NCBI GenBank assembly: GCA_003116995.1
Contig: BDSL01000005.1
Location: forward strand, 868,001-932,000
Length of the DNA stretch: 64,000 nt
Reading direction: 5' to 3'
DNA from: Yamagishiella unicocca
Taxonomy: Eukaryota; Chlorophyta; Chlorophyceae; Chlamydomonadales; Volvocaceae
Part shown: piece by piece, positions 10,265 to 21,300 of the stretch
Layout: each line of letters starts with the position of its first letter
How positions within the stretch are numbered: the stretch's first letter is position 1
The notes under the pieces: generated by a model
Databases searched by the model: none
What the model saw: the letters and a program-made list of their open reading frames with translations, nothing else
What the model was told of the DNA's origin: nothing
Translations under genes and position numbers: made by a program

Positions 10265-13200
10265 CTACATACGCTCCCCGCCGGTGCCGTCGCTGTCCGA
10301 CTGGGGCTGCGGCTGGGGCTGGGTGGCCTTGCAGTTGTCGCCGCTATGATGCTGCCAGTGCTGCTGCTGCCGCTGCTGCTGAGAAGGCTCCAGGGAGCCC
10401 AGCAGCTGCTGCTGCCGCTGCTGCTGAGAAGGCTCCAGGGAGCCCAGCAGCGGCTCCACGCCGCCGCTCTCCTGCCGCGGCAGCTGCAGCTGCTGCAGCA
10501 GCAGCGGCTGGTTCTGGTCATCCTCCTGCTGCTGCTGCTCCGAAACCACCAGCCGCTGCTGCGCCTGCTGCCGCGCTTGGTCCAGCCGCTGCTGCACGAG
10601 CGGCGTCAGGTCGTCAAACTGACCCAGGTTGGGTCGGGGGCCGGTGAACCAGTGCCTGCCGCCCACCACGGGGCAATAGAAGGCGCCCAGCGAGGCCAGT
10701 ATGACGAGCCCCGTACCTGCGTAATAGGCACGGGTCGCGTTCGGGCAGTGTCTGTAGGTCTCGGTACACGCAGTGCCGTCGACGACCAGCGATTGCGGGG
10801 GAGGGAGAGAGGCGATTTCGGCCGCGGATGCAGGCCAGTGACACGCACACGCGCTCTAGCGGCTTAGCATCTATGCACACGCACCCTACGTGCTGCTCGT
10901 TGTGCGGATTGTTACGTTCCTCGGGAGTTTTCGCGAGTTAAAGAGGCACATTCACAGCACTTAGCGGGCACAGAAGCGCAGCGCGTGGACACACCAAAGC
11001 CCGGTGGCGACAGGCAAGACACGACGGCAAAGGCCAGCCGGCGGTGGCGACAGACAGGACATGCGGCATTCCGCCGGCCGGCGCAGCCCCCTTCCTACCT
11101 GCGGCGTTGTAGTTCATGTTCTCCCCGTCGATTGGGTAGATGGTGGGCAGCGAGAAGATGGCGGTGATGAACAGGATCCACACCACTGCCACCACGTTGA
11201 TTACGCGCGAGGTGCGAGGCCCCAGGTAGAAGGGCCCCGGAAGGAACACGCTGCGGTCGCTGAGGAGCCTGGCGCGAAAGTGGGGGGGGCCAGCGGAGGA
11301 TGAGGGAGGGGGGTGGGGCGCGAAGACGCTAAGAACCCTCCCTTCACCCGGCCGCTCCCTCCTCGGCCCCGCCTGGGCTTGCCTCCTTGAGACGTGCGCC
11401 CAAAACCCACCCATCGCTATTCCTCATTGTGCGTCACGCCACAGTACTCGGCACCCCACACCCCTCGCTGGCCATCTTCATCGCCCTTCGGTTTGTCGGC
11501 CGTGGATTCGCGGATAGTGTAACCCCCCCCCCGGCTCTCCTCGTCCGCCCGCGAGCCCCGCCCTCACTTGAAAAAGATAGGGATGCCGTACGCCAGGTAG
11601 GTGTTGACGACCGCCAGGGTTTCTATAGTGGCCATGTAGGGGTCGGCGAAGTACATTGGCACCCCTATGACCGCGGACAGCAGCGCCATCACCCACACCG
11701 CCACCAGGGGGGCCTGCAACCACGAGGAGGGGAAGGGCCGGGGAGGCTCCACAGTTGGAGCCCTGGGTTGGCTGCCTGGCTGGCTGCGGTTACTACGGTA
11801 GGCCGAAGCCCTAGGTACTAGGACCCCGGGCCTGGTCCGCACCCCTTCATCTACTCGCCGGCTTTATCTCCCTGAACCACCACCTTCATCGCCCTTCGGT
11901 TCGTCGGCCGTGGATTCGCGGATATAACCACCCCTCATTGGTTGCCAGTCCCCGTCTCCCTCGACGGCCGGCATCAGCCTCCCCTACTCCCCCCCCCCCG
12001 GCCTCCCACCTTCCGGCATGCAGATACACAAGTGCATTTCAAACGTTTTTCTCCTGGGTCTCACTCCTCTCTTACTGTGTGTCAAACCATGGGCTTCCTC
12101 TCTATCTCCCGCACGCCCCCCCTTCTGTTCCGCACGCCCCCTCCCCCTGTCCCGGTTACCGGTTCTGTTATTATAATCCCCCTGTCCCGCAGCTGCTGTC
12201 CGAGCTGTTCTGCCCTCGATGTTTAGATTAACCGCCCTGCCCTGCAACTTGACCGCCAAGCCCTCGGCTGCGTACCTTGGTGCGGGTCTCCACCCGGCCG
12301 ATGTAGCGGTGAAACGGTACAGCGCCGTCCCTGCGGGAGAGGAAGAACAGCAGCAGCAGCAGGAGGAGGGAGGAGTGGGAAGAGGGGGAGGAGGGGGCGG
12401 AGGAGGCGCACAAGCAAGATAAGCGCAGAGGCGGGAAGCCATCGCTGGTGGGGATGCGAGCAGCGAGGGGCGGTTCGGGAGGGTGCACGATTAGCACGCG
12501 CTGTTCCGTTCAGTCCTTCGTGCATTCCAATCCATCTTTTTGTGAACACACACATACACGCACACACACACAGGCCCCTCCGCCTCCCAGCACCGAACCA
12601 CCATCCGGTTGGTTCATTTTCCGTGGAGAGAGTTTCGCGGCTTGGCGGCAATTATCATCCGTACCTGGAGAAGGCGTAAAGCATCCGGGCGTTGGCTGCC
12701 ACGCACTGGTGGGTGCACATGAGGGCCGCGACCATGGGTACCGTCAGCAGCGCCAGGCCGCCGCGGCCGTCACCGTAGGCGGCCCTGCAGTGCACGGGAG
12801 GAATGCCTTTGGAGGTCAGTGTACGGCAGGGCAGGGCAGTGACTCGGTGTACGGCAGGGCAGGTCGGTGACTCGGTGTACGGCAGGGCGAGGCAGGGTGC
12901 GGCACCTCAGGGCAGGGCAGGGCGCGGGTGAAACTGTAGGAGGGGTTGGTAGGTAGAGCGGCGGGTAGGCCAAGCGGGTGAGCCTCCCCAGTTCTCCACC
13001 ACTGCCCGCCCGCACCGCACCGCCGAGCATCCCCTACCCCCAACCTGTCTCCTTCTGTCCTATGCCGCTATACCCAATGTTTCCGCATTCCAAGGCCACC
13101 CACTTGTGCACATTCCAGAACAGCTGCGCCACCGCGTGAGTGCCCTTGGACTCCGAGTGGGGGTCTATCAGTGCAGCCGGGTTCACGGCCACCAGGTTGA

Positions 13201-15443
13201 GCGACAGCAGGTAGAAGTAGCCGCCGAGTGCGGTGGTCACGGCGGCGGCGATCATGCCGCGGGGGGCGTTGATATCGGCGTGGTGGGTCTCCTCGGACAG
13301 GTGCGCGCAGGCGTCAAAACCCAGATACTGCGCGGGGCGGTTAGTTGGTTTGGCGGTTAGTTGGTTGGGCGGTTGGTGGGTGGGTAGGTTGGTGGGTTGG
13401 TGGGCTCCGGAGCGGGGCCCGCAGGGGCGGGATGTTCAGACTTCAGAGGAAGACCGTGGGACAACACATACGAGAGGAGGGAAGCATTGGAGGAAACGTG
13501 TTTTGAACACGGGCTTGTAGAAAACGCCCCGGAGGACAGGAGGGGTATGGATGCCGTACCCAACCGCTTTCCTCCACTCCGCCAACGAAAGCATCCCTTC
13601 GCGTAACAAACGTTCCTGCGCAATGTTTTGTTCATAGCTTACATGAGCTATACTCGTTTTTTCACTGCCGGCGGCCACCACACCACCACCGGCGGCCTTA
13701 CCAGGTACTGGCTCATCAGCAATCCGATCAGCAGGTTGTAGACGGGGCTGCTGATGCCGGTGATGTCGCTTCGCTCGATCCAGTGGGTGTAGATGTACGA
13801 CAGCGACTGGCGCTTGGGCGCCACAGCCGGCAGCGCCACAACCAGCGCCGCCAGCGAGATCAGGTTCCAAAATGTGGTGAGGCTGGCGAGGTAGGCCATG
13901 ATGTGGTTGGGGGTGCTGGCGGCGGCGGCGGATAGGATGAGTACGGCAAGGTAGATGGCCAGCTGCGCAGCTTGGGGCAGCCGGTAGCCTGGCGGGGCGG
14001 GGGGGGTTACGGAAGAAAACATCGGGGGGTTACGGAAGAAAACCCGGGATGGGGTGGATGTACGGGGTCAGAGAGGCAGCCGATGGGTGCAAGGAGTGGG
14101 GTTTTAGTGTGTGGTCCGACATGGAGCTGGGGAAGCGCGAGGGAGATGAATGTGGCAGTGGGTTCCGCACCTCCCGCCGCAGAGCCGCGCCCTTCTCGCC
14201 TGGTGCCTGCCTGCCCGCCCCACTCGCCCCACCTCCAGTTGCCATGAGCACAAACACCGCCAGAAGGTCCGTGAAGATGCGGCAGTTGGCGGCCGTGAAG
14301 CTAGCCTGGCCCAGCAACAGCACCCAGCCGCTGACCCAGCACGACACGGCCTTGAGCCGTGGTGGCGCCATAGCCCAGGACCAATAGTAGATGGCTCCGC
14401 TGGTGGGATAGGCGGAGGCGAGCTCAGCCAGACTGACGGCGACCAGCAGCGAGAAGAAGGTCACGACGGGCATGCCCCACATCATCACGACAGGACCGCC
14501 GTACAGGAGGCCCCAGGTGCCGTACGTTCCTGTGGGGAGGGGTCGCGGGTTGGGGCTCGTGGCGGCTTGCAGGGTTTGGGAGGGGAAGGCGTCGTCCTGG
14601 TACTCCCTGCAGGGATCGGCCAAAACGTGAAGGCGTCGTACTCCCGGCAGCTCCCGCCAAAAGGGAATGTACTGCAAACCAACAGTGCTGACGGACTTTT
14701 GTAGTATGACCCCCAACTCCCACCCGGCCACCTCCCACCTCGCACAGACGTCACCTGCCGACCAAAACGCGGATGGGGTGTAAAACGACATGCAGCCCAC
14801 CACGAATCGGAACTCGGACAACGCTCGGAAAGCTACCGACGTCTTTGGTTACCCCGGGACCCACCACCCGGAAAAAGGGGGACGGAGGGGGGAGGGACAG
14901 GCGCACGTCTCCTAGCCCACTGTGACGTGCTTCACACATCAGACCCGAGTGCGCTGCCAGACTGTTTTTGCTCGTCGCAGGAAGACTGTCAACCAACGCA
15001 AACAACCAGCCTTGAATTGTGTACATCGCTGTGCAGGTGCTGTTACGGCGGGCACGCTGCGAAAAAGCGACGTGCCGCAAGAGATGGCGTCCCCAGACCA
15101 CCGCGCATCATGCAGCTGCTCTTTACCCGTGACAAGCAATCCATATATCCTATCGTACCGAAAATTTCATAGCATCGTGAATAACCCTTACGTCCTCACC
15201 AGTCAGGGCCGCAAGGGGGCTCAGGAGCGAAAATGCAACTCCAGCGTTGTTGAACAAGGTAAAATTCCGAGACAGGTCTTGCTTATAACCCATGCAGAAG
15301 AGCTTCAGCTCATCAGAAGCTGCTCTCCGGCGCTTCGTAGGTTTATTATGCCGCCAGGAAAGGTCTGTGACAGCCCGACTGAGGGTTGAAGACACCCATG
15401 GAGTAATTGAACGAAACTGAGGGCGTGTTGGCGGCTCCACCAT
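10265..15443 (-). CDS. APC-superfamily amino-acid/GABA permease, nine exons
   Basis: A plasma- or organelle-membrane transporter of the amino-acid-choline (UGA4/BAT1-like) group. Exons on the minus strand are 15443-15200, 14529-14233, 13988-13702, 13327-13074, 12784-12665, 12330-12276, 11713-11568, 11268-11099 and 10716-10265; all phases agree and give 674 residues. Family landmarks are GYKQDLSRN, FSLLSPLAALTG|TYGTWG, LYGGPVVMMWG, LAELASAYPTSGAIYYW, GFDACAHLSEET (consensus substrate-site helix), ANARMLYAFSRDGAVP, YLAYGIPIFFK and FSLPTIYPI. Roughly eleven to twelve hydrophobic segments are visible. The start is ATG 15443. The cytosolic C-terminus is Gln-rich and carries a duplicated LLGSLEPSQQQRQQQ unit. 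The donor at 13074 (GTATAG) is weak and the end of that exon is the least certain part. Substrate cannot be read from sequence. Confidence 0.87.
11476..11516. repeat. 41-base direct repeat, copy 1
   Basis: CTTCATCGCCCTTCGGTTTG and the following bases match 11884-11924 with a single mismatch. The two copies lie in the introns on either side of permease exon 11713-11568, so they flank one exon in direct orientation. Confidence 0.9.
11884..11924. repeat. 41-base direct repeat, copy 2
   Basis: Second copy of the repeat at 11476-11516, differing by one base (TTCGTC for TTTGTC). It sits in the permease intron upstream of exon 11713-11568 in transcript order. Confidence 0.9.
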
Positions 15444-18384
15444 GATCTCGTCTGCCTGGGCGCGTTAACTCAGCAATAACAAGAGCATGGGCGCGACTTG
15501 GCCATATTAACGACGCTTGAAGACACCTGCTACCTTCCGACACAATATTGCAGCCATTCGGGCTAGTGTAATGCGGCTTGTGAGCTTTCAGTAAGTCAAA
15601 ACGCAAGACAAGTGAACATACGTCGCCAGTGCCAAATGGTCGGTAAAAAAGGTACAAAACCCTAGCAAGAAGGTCTATAACGGCGACCTGTGTATTAGTA
15701 TTGGAAAGGTATTGAGTATCGGTAGACATGTTTTAGGTACGGCCGGCATTCGGCCGGGCCGTGTTTTCATCCTTGTTTGGTATCATCGGAGCCGCCTAGC
15801 GCAGCTCCTACGATCCACCACCCTGCTTATGCTAGTTGAACGTTGCGTACTGGAATCTTCAATGTACGTTGCGACTGTAACTCCTGATCCTTGTGACGAA
15901 CGGGCAGTACGGCTGTACGCATGCCATCGTTCGGGCTACAACACGCGTTAAGCATTCTTACAATTTGTGTAAAGCCTATTGTCAACTTCAGCATGTCGCG
16001 TCCCACTTGTTCAGATTGATTGATTGATTACAAGCTCTTGGAGCTCGTAAGGCCCAGACGAGCCAGGAGGCCCATGGACCGCTAACTAGAGGGTTCATAA
16101 AGAAGAATTAAAAAACAGTTATCGGAATGTCCGCCGTGTGTACGGCTCCGCCCACCCCTGCCCACCTCATAGAAAGTTTCCGATAGTGATATCGGCATCC
16201 AGTTATCCGGTACTGCGTCCATGGTGAAACCCGAGTGACACCTTGAAATTTTGGCCGCGAACAAAAGGTTACAGCGCCCGCAAGCCCGGGCGAGCCCAGG
16301 ACAAAAAGGAGGCCCCGCGTGGCCTCGTACCGAGACCTCACCGTACGAAAAGCCTGCAGTAGCAGGCAGCAGACGCCCCAACAGGCACAAGAAGGAAAAC
16401 AGGACACCTCGCCTCGCCCAAGAAGGCGGAGTCCCGATAAAAGAGGACAACCCAGGCAACCCAACCGCAGGAAAAAGGGCAGGACAAGATAGCCCTGACG
16501 GGCTGGGAACAGACGCTACAGGCACTAAACGAACCAAGGATAAGAGGATGGGGAGTACGCAAAAGCGGGCAGACGGCGTCCCCGGCGTACCAGCCAACAC
16601 GGTCCCAGATAGCAGAAGCAGCTGGGCAGCGCAGACCACTCTGGAGGAAAAACAAGCCCCGGGCCCAGAAGGCACCAGACAGGCGGACAAGCGGCCCACA
16701 AGGAGCACCAGGCAGGAGCCGCTCAGGCCCCTGGGCATGCAGGATTCAGCCAGCACACCTTAGCCAGAGACCACCTACCACCCGGAGGAGCCGGTGGGTG
16801 GCCCCGATAGCGCCCCACCCTGCCCGCGGCACACCTAGCTGAGCAAGACCCTACAGTCGGGCCCAAAGTCCAGCAACCGCAGTCAACTGCCAGCGAGCGC
16901 ATGGCACCAGGTGGGGCCCCCAGAAGGGTAAGGCACCGCCGGCCGACAAGAAACAGCCTGGAGCCTGTCGCGTCCGGGGTCGATCGCATGTTGGCATCCA
17001 CAAATTAGTTGCAACGTTGTGTGCAGGACGGCGGCTTCGTGAATTGTTTGGTCCATTGCCGATTCTATTCCGTTTGGAAATCCTCCTTGGCTGCAACAAC
17101 GTTGGTAATAGAAATCCAAAGCACGCGGATGCCATCGTCGTTCTGTCCTCCTCTGCACATCTCTTCCCGCGCGGATGGAAAACGGCACACTTTTGGCCCT
17201 GGGCCCGTACGCTAGATTCGGCTCAAACCGATGGACAGCGGCGAAGCAATCGTAGATTTTTGGGGATGCAAGACGTAGCGGGATGCTGTGAGAGCGTCAT
17301 TATCATTATAGCAACGTGTACATGAAAAACCCCGGTGTACGAACTGATTATGTGTTTCGAGGCTGGTTATAAAGTCGGTTCGGGTGAGTGTTGCATTGCA
17401 GCCTTCCATTGAGTACAACTGAGGCAACCTGAATGGACCCCTCATGCGCCATTTCCAGCTAAGGAGTCGCGTCGCTGACGAAGTCCTTCTATCGTACCAT
17501 GACAGATTCTGTAGACCACAACGTCTGAATTCAAGATGGCAGTTCGTAATGATCGCAGATCTTATTGACATGGTTATCAAGACAAACGCACCTTGCTCCA
17601 CCATGCCACCATTGCTTTTTGACGTCATCGCCCCATGTTTCTTCCAGTTTCATGAAAGCTTCGTAATCAGGATACTGTAGGGCTTAACGTTAAGGAGGGT
17701 TACTGCTGGAGCATGGCTATTGCGAAGTTGCAGTTCGTTAGTGGACAACGGTGCCCTTGCGATTGAATGCGTCAAACTTTGCAGCGTTAATACACTTAAA
17801 TCAATACAGTAAAGTAGTAATAATACTTCATGTTGGCAATTCATACGTCGGTACTGTTTCCGGCAGGATAACGCGCAACCTTACACCCCAAGCATGACGC
17901 GCAATGAGGTCGACCCAGTGTACACGTACCTCTCATTCATATGATGTTATCGAGTAAATCCCACAGAACGGCTGAAGGAACTTCGTTGAAGGATGGTGGG
18001 CCCACAGAACATTCCGCAGCCCATCGTGGCAGAGATGGAAGAAGCGATGCCTACATATGCTGCTGGAGGCGGCTTGGGCAGTCTCACCTCGTCAGAAGGC
18101 GGAAAGGTTGGTGCGACAGTGAGGTTCGGTTCCAGACTTCTAGTCCAGGGGTTTTTAAGGTGGGGCCTGCACAAAATAATTCAGCGTGTAAGTCCTTATG
18201 TATAATTTCGTGGTATGCGCTGAACAACTCGGCTTATTGTCGAGCTTGCGGCCGTCATAAGCATCCGGTCGTCTCCAGCAAGGACCTTTTCCACATACAT
18301 ATTTTATTCAGATGTCACACGCAATTAGGTTCACGCTTACGATGTGACCTGGGTATAAGCGCACTCTGACCGCGCAAACTTCCA
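15444..18384. other. Gene-poor, lower-GC interval, perhaps degenerate mobile DNA
   Basis: Base composition is more even than in flanking genes. One open frame at 16251-16763 (+) encodes a hydrophilic Lys/Arg/Thr/Pro-rich protein with no recognised domain, reminiscent of the basic first frame of non-LTR retroelements but without reverse-transcriptase sequence nearby. A short frame at 17993-18205 (+) starts MVGPQNIPQPIVAEMEEAMP and might be an upstream exon or nothing. No terminal repeats were identified by eye. Confidence 0.3.
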
Positions 18385-21300
18385 ATGGATTGTACTGCTG
18401 ATGGCTGCCAAAGAAGGACCCCCCGCGACCGCTTTGTTTGTCAGGCACGTCGCGATGGCCGTTTGCTGGTCCTGGAGGAGCTGCGGGACGGGATAACTCC
18501 GATTGAGCTGGACTTCAGCCTGCAAGGCTCAAAACAATGGCAGCTGCATGCTGGCAGTGAGGTGGCCTCACCCGGCGTCACCGCAATTGCACCAGCCCAA
18601 TCACACACCGATATAGGACAGAGATTGCAGGGCAGCCCACCTGCCAGCGCCGCTGCCGGTGTCGCCGCTCGCAAATTGCGTAACATAGTTGGTGCGTTGG
18701 CTCCAGCAGTCGGCAACGCCGGCAGCCGCGCCACCCGCAGCGGTCGGGGAGTGGTGTCGGCAGCGCTGCTGGCCGGCCGTGCCGCCGCAGGCGGCGCTCG
18801 AAAAATGGGTCGGCTGTCCGGCTCTGCCGTCCGGGCCGTGGCGCAAGCGGCATTGGCGGGTAGCGGCGCTGCGGCTCGGTATTCCGGCCGCGCGGCCTCA
18901 CAAACGGTACGAGCAATAGCAACCGCCGCGAAAGCGAGCGCGGCGGCGGTGGCGGCGCATTCGGTTAGGCTGGGTCGCCTGGCTCGCCGCATCCCCGTCC
19001 GCGCTGTCCTCGTGGCACCGCTGCAAGCACTCGCGCGGCCGCCGCGGTGTGTTGCCGCCGGGGCACGAGCCGCGACTGGCAGATTCCGCCGGCCTCAGCC
19101 GGGGCCATCTGGGTCAGCGGGCCGTCAGGACGTGGCTACTGCGCCGGCGCCGGCAGCGGCAGCGGCAGTAGCAGTAGCACCAGCAGCGGCGCCACCAGCA
19201 CCAGCAACCGCACCTGCCAAGGCGGAGGACGCGCGAGGCAATGCGGCTGAAGCTGGCATGACGACGGCCAAGGCGCCGCCGCCGATGCCGACGGCGGAAG
19301 AGGCTGCCGCGGCACAGGCCGCTGTCGAGCTGCCGGTGTTGCGAGCCCGCAGCCTCGCTCCGCCCGCGGCCGCACCGCGCAGCAAAGCACCCCCCGCCGC
19401 CGCGCCGCCACACTCAGCGGCGCCGCCGCCGTTGCCGGCACGACCGTACGTCGCTGCCCTCGCGACGCCCGTGCCCGCCCTACTGACGCCCTCCGGTTTG
19501 GACGTCGCCACCATTGGCAGCGGCGGCGGCGGCGGTGGCGTCAGCGTCGGGAGCGGCGGCAGCGGCGACCTAGCCGACGTCCCAGCGCTAGGGGTGACGT
19601 CGCAACGCCGATCGGGGGCCCCTCGGCGGGCCGCCTCCGCCGCGGGCCGCCGGCTCGGTGCCGCCGCCAGCTTCCTGCACCTGCCTGCGCGTGCCGTACT
19701 AACGGCGGCCAGGGCGGCGGCGGTCACGGCAAAATACGGCGGTGCCGCGATGCTGTGCGCCTTCTTCCCGCGGAGCTGCCGCTTCGTGGTACGTACGGCA
19801 CGTCTGAGTGCGTCCTGGGGCTTGGGTCGTCCGGGAGGGGGAGGGAGGAGGGCAGGGGCTCGCGGGTCGGGGCGGGGCGGGGCCACAGCGTGCAAGCGTG
19901 CCGTTAGCGGGTCCCGCGCGCAACGGTGGCAGCAGGGGTTGGGACGCAACTCCAAATTCCCGGCTCCATGGTTCGTCCTCCTAACCGAGAGCCCCGCCAC
20001 TCCACCAGGGCCTCGCCGCGCTGCTGTCGGGCCCTATGCTGCCCCTACCCGGCCTAGCCCTGGCCAACCCGCTGGTCAACGGACCGCTGCGGGCCGTGCT
20101 GGCGCCGCTGACGCCCCTGAGGGGGCCCTTCGCCGCCTTTGCCGCCATGCGGCTGCTGGGCCCTATGCTGGCGCCCGCCGTGTGGCGCAACGTCATGTAC
20201 TGGCAGCGCACCGTGCCCATCATGACGCGGTGGGGCGGGGGGGGAGATGCAGGGTGGAGCAGGGGGGGGGCAGGGAGGTGGACCACTGCCCACTTATAAC
20301 TGCCCAACTGCCCTCCCAACCGCATAACTGCCCTCGCAACCGCACAATTGCCCTCCTAACCGAAGAACTGCCCTTCCAACCGCACAACTGCCCTCCCAAC
20401 CGCACAACTGCCCTCCCAACCGCGCTGGTCCTCTTATTGGCCATCCCTTGTGTTTCAGCGCTGGCCGGGGCCCCGTCCTGGGCTCGCCCCTCCCTCGACC
20501 CACGCGCCACGTCCCCCTTGCCCCTCGCCCCCACCCGGCCTGCCAGGTACTTGCTGACGGGCCGCCGGGTGTCGGCTCTGCGGTCTCGGGGCCACTTGGA
20601 GGCGGCGGAGGAGCTGTGGCAGCGGCAGCACGAGTGGGGCGCCGGGGCCATCTTCGACATGCTGGCGGAGCTCAAAGTGCGGCTGGGGGCAGTGAGGAAA
20701 CGGGGGCAGCGAGGAAACGGGGGCAGTGAGGAAACGGGGGCAGCGAGGAAACGGGGGCAGCGAGGAAACGGGGGCAGTGAGGAAACGGGGGCAGTGAGGA
20801 AACGGGGGCAGTGAGGAAACGGGGGCAGCGAGGAAAGGGGGGCAGCGAGGAAACGGGGGGCAGCGAGGAAACGGGGGGCAGCGAGGAAAGGGGGGCGGCG
20901 AGGAAACGGGGGCAGCGAGGAAAGGGGGGCAGCGAGGAAAGGGGGGCGGCGAGGAAACGGGGGCAGCGAGGAAATGCGTATGGGGATGGGTGAGTATGGG
21001 AGTGGGACGGATGTGCTTGGGGCTTAACCAGCATCAGGCAGCCAGCGTTTCGTCTACCCAAGGCATCGTTTATCGCCCTGGCCCCACTCAACGTGAATGA
21101 CCTCCTTGAAATGAAGATAGAGAGGGGGACAGAGACGCAGGGAGACGATGCGGATGGCTAGTCGTGAGGGCGGCGCATGCCCACAGTGTTTGGGTGTCCG
21201 GATAAGGCAACACCAACCCGCCTCATTTCCAACCGCCCAACCCCCAGGGCTTTTACCTGAAGCTCGGCCAGATCCTGGCGAGTAAGACGGACATGCTGCC

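Noticed and set aside
14755..14835. Exon encoding LSEFRFVVGCMSFYTPSAFWSA for the permease
   Set aside because: It has a usable donor in phase, but joining 15200 directly to 14529 gives SPLAALTG|TYGTWG, the conserved family sequence, and the extra exon has an in-frame TAA just upstream.
19125..20000. 291-residue minus-strand open frame
   Set aside because: It is antisense to the Ala/Gly/Pro-rich first exon of the ABC1 kinase; GC-rich coding DNA here commonly leaves the opposite strand open.
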